Of a stretch of 8,202 nucleotides of DNA, positions 6,892-8,202 are shown in pieces. Below the pieces are notes generated by a model. The model saw only the letters and a list, made by a program, of their open reading frames with translations. It had not been told where the DNA came from and ran no database searches. Each line of letters opens with the position of its first letter. Position 1 is the first letter of the stretch. The translations under genes and the position numbers were made by a program. The DNA comes from Bacteroides sp. (lineage in GTDB: Bacteria; Bacteroidota; Bacteroidia; Bacteroidales; Bacteroidaceae), in assembly GCA_019412865.1 (NCBI GenBank), contig DXOJ01000842.1:17037-25238 (forward strand), written 5' to 3'.

Positions 6892-8202
6892 ATGAATATA
6901 GAAACGATAAAATCAGTCTATTTCGTAGGTGCCGGCGGCATCGGTATGAGTGCACTTGTACGCTACTTCCTTTTCAAAGGAAAGGTAGTGGCAGGATATG
7001 ACCGTACTCCTACTCCATTGACTGAAACGCTGATCGCCGAAGGCGCACAAATACATTATGAAGAAAACGTCGACCTGATTCCCGAAACCTGCAAAGACAA
7101 GGAAAGTACGTTAGTCATATACACTCCGGCCGTTCCGCAGGAACACGAAGAACTCGTTTATTTCCGTAACAACGGATTCGAAATACAGAAACGCGCCCAA
7201 GTATTGGGAACAATTACCCACTCGAGCAAAGGTCTGTGTGTGGCAGGCACTCACGGGAAAACAACCACATCGACTATGACAGCCCATCTGTTCCACCAGT
7301 CGCACGTGGAATGTACCGCTTTTCTCGGAGGAATCTCAAAGAATTACGGCACCAACCTGCTGCTCTCTCAAGCAAGCCCTTACACAGTGATTGAAGCGGA
7401 TGAATTCGACCGTTCTTTCCACTGGCTGTCGCCTTATATGTCGGTAATCACGTCTACCGACCCCGATCATCTGGACATCTACGGAACAGAGCAAGCCTAC
7501 CTGGAAAGTTTCGAACATTACACCACGCTAATCCAACCGGGTGGCGCACTGATTATCCGCAAAGGCATCTCCCTGCAACCCAAAGTGCAGCCGGGGGTTC
7601 GTGTCTACACTTACTCACGTGACGAAGGCGACTTCCATGCAGAAAACATCCGCATCGGAAACGGAGAGATATTCATCGACTTTGTTGCTCCGGACACCCG
7701 TATCAACGACATCCAACTGGGAATTCCGGTAAGTATCAACATAGAAAATGGCGTAGCCGCCATGGCATTGGCACACCTCAACGGGGTGACCGATGAAGAG
7801 ATAAAAAGAGGTATGGCAAGTTTCCGCGGAGTAGACCGCCGGTTCGACTTCAAACTCAAGAACGACCGGATTGTCTTTCTAAGTGACTACGCACACCATC
7901 CCTCTGAAATCAAACAGAGCGTGCTGTCTATGCGCGAACTTTACAAGGACAAGAAGATCACAGCCATCTTCCAGCCTCATCTCTATACCCGTACCCGCGA
8001 CTTCTATCAGGACTTTGCCGATAGCCTGTCGCTACTCGACGAGGTGATTCTGGTAGACATCTACCCGGCACGTGAAGCACCAATCCCGGGCGTCACCAGC
8101 AAACTGATTTATGATAATCTCCGTCCGGGTATCGAAAAAAGTATGTGCAAAAAGGAAGAGATACTGAACATTCTGAAAGATAAAAACATTGAAGTATTAA
8201 TA
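6892..8202 (+). CDS. murC: UDP-N-acetylmuramate--L-alanine ligase (3' end cut by the window)
   Basis: Cytoplasmic Mur ligase for the first amino-acid step, joining L-alanine to UDP-MurNAc. The reading frame is open from the ATG at 6892 to the last base, giving 437 residues without a stop. Motifs in order are the N-terminal nucleotide-binding turn GAGGIGMS (13-20), the P-loop AGTHGKTTTS (118-127), FLGGISKNYGTN (144-155), EADEFDRSF (168-176), DPDHLDIY (190-197), FRGVDRRFD (311-319), DYAHHPSE (332-339), QPHLYTRTRDF (361-371) and DIYPAREAPIPGVTS (389-403). All family regions up to the C-terminal domain are present, so probably only about 20-25 residues are missing (inferred from usual lengths). 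The leader AAAAAGACAGAAGAA is purine-rich with no clear Shine-Dalgarno. ftsQ, ftsA and ftsZ would be expected next. Confidence 0.97.
   Translation, partial: MNIETIKSVYFVGAGGIGMSALVRYFLFKGKVVAGYDRTPTPLTETLIAEGAQIHYEENVDLIPETCKDKESTLVIYTPAVPQEHEELVYFRNNGFEIQKRAQVLGTITHSSKGLCVAGTHGKTTTSTMTAHLFHQSHVECTAFLGGISKNYGTNLLLSQASPYTVIEADEFDRSFHWLSPYMSVITSTDPDHLDIYGTEQAYLESFEHYTTLIQPGGALIIRKGISLQPKVQPGVRVYTYSRDEGDFHAENIRIGNGEIFIDFVAPDTRINDIQLGIPVSINIENGVAAMALAHLNGVTDEEIKRGMASFRGVDRRFDFKLKNDRIVFLSDYAHHPSEIKQSVLSMRELYKDKKITAIFQPHLYTRTRDFYQDFADSLSLLDEVILVDIYPAREAPIPGVTSKLIYDNLRPGIEKSMCKKEEILNILKDKNIEVLI

Overview
The window is one contiguous, all-plus-strand stretch of a division and cell wall (dcw) cluster. 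The gene order is murE - mraY - murD - ftsW - murG - murC, and murC runs off the right edge. The protein sequences have the flavour of gut Bacteroides or close Bacteroidales. Points for this are a ~420-residue MraY with long extra loops, a PIHDHF motif in MraY, an SKGGTS motif in FtsW, a QEQN motif in MurG, AT-rich leaders without strong Shine-Dalgarno sequences, and the lack of murF between murE and mraY. The genus is an inference from remembered family features, not from a search.

Layout: bases 1-6 probably hold the last codon and stop of an upstream gene, by synteny the transpeptidase ftsI, overlapping the murE start as TGATG. murE (6-1454) adds meso-diaminopimelate to the stem peptide. 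A 90-bp gap with a long imperfect hairpin follows. mraY (1545-2813) transfers phospho-MurNAc-pentapeptide to undecaprenyl phosphate. A 141-bp gap with two short perfect hairpins follows. murD (2955-4289) adds D-glutamate. ftsW (4322-5650), read from a TTG start, is the septal SEDS glycosyltransferase. murG (5679-6800) adds GlcNAc to make lipid II. A 91-bp gap with a nested two-stem hairpin follows. murC (6892-8202, 3' end missing) adds L-alanine.

Together the genes cover the precursor route from UDP-MurNAc through lipid II (MurC, MurD, MurE, MraY, MurG) and the polymerase that uses lipid II at the septum (FtsW). MurF, which adds D-Ala-D-Ala, is not in the window and must be encoded elsewhere. 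Conserved motifs are present in all six proteins and I see no frameshift, so all look functional.

I see no mobile element, CRISPR array, tRNA or rRNA, no convincing promoter and no rho-independent terminator. This is an ordinary core-genome region. The points worth a second look are the hairpins in the three longer gaps, the lineage-type changes in MraY and FtsW, and the TTG start of ftsW. I do not see an undescribed system here.
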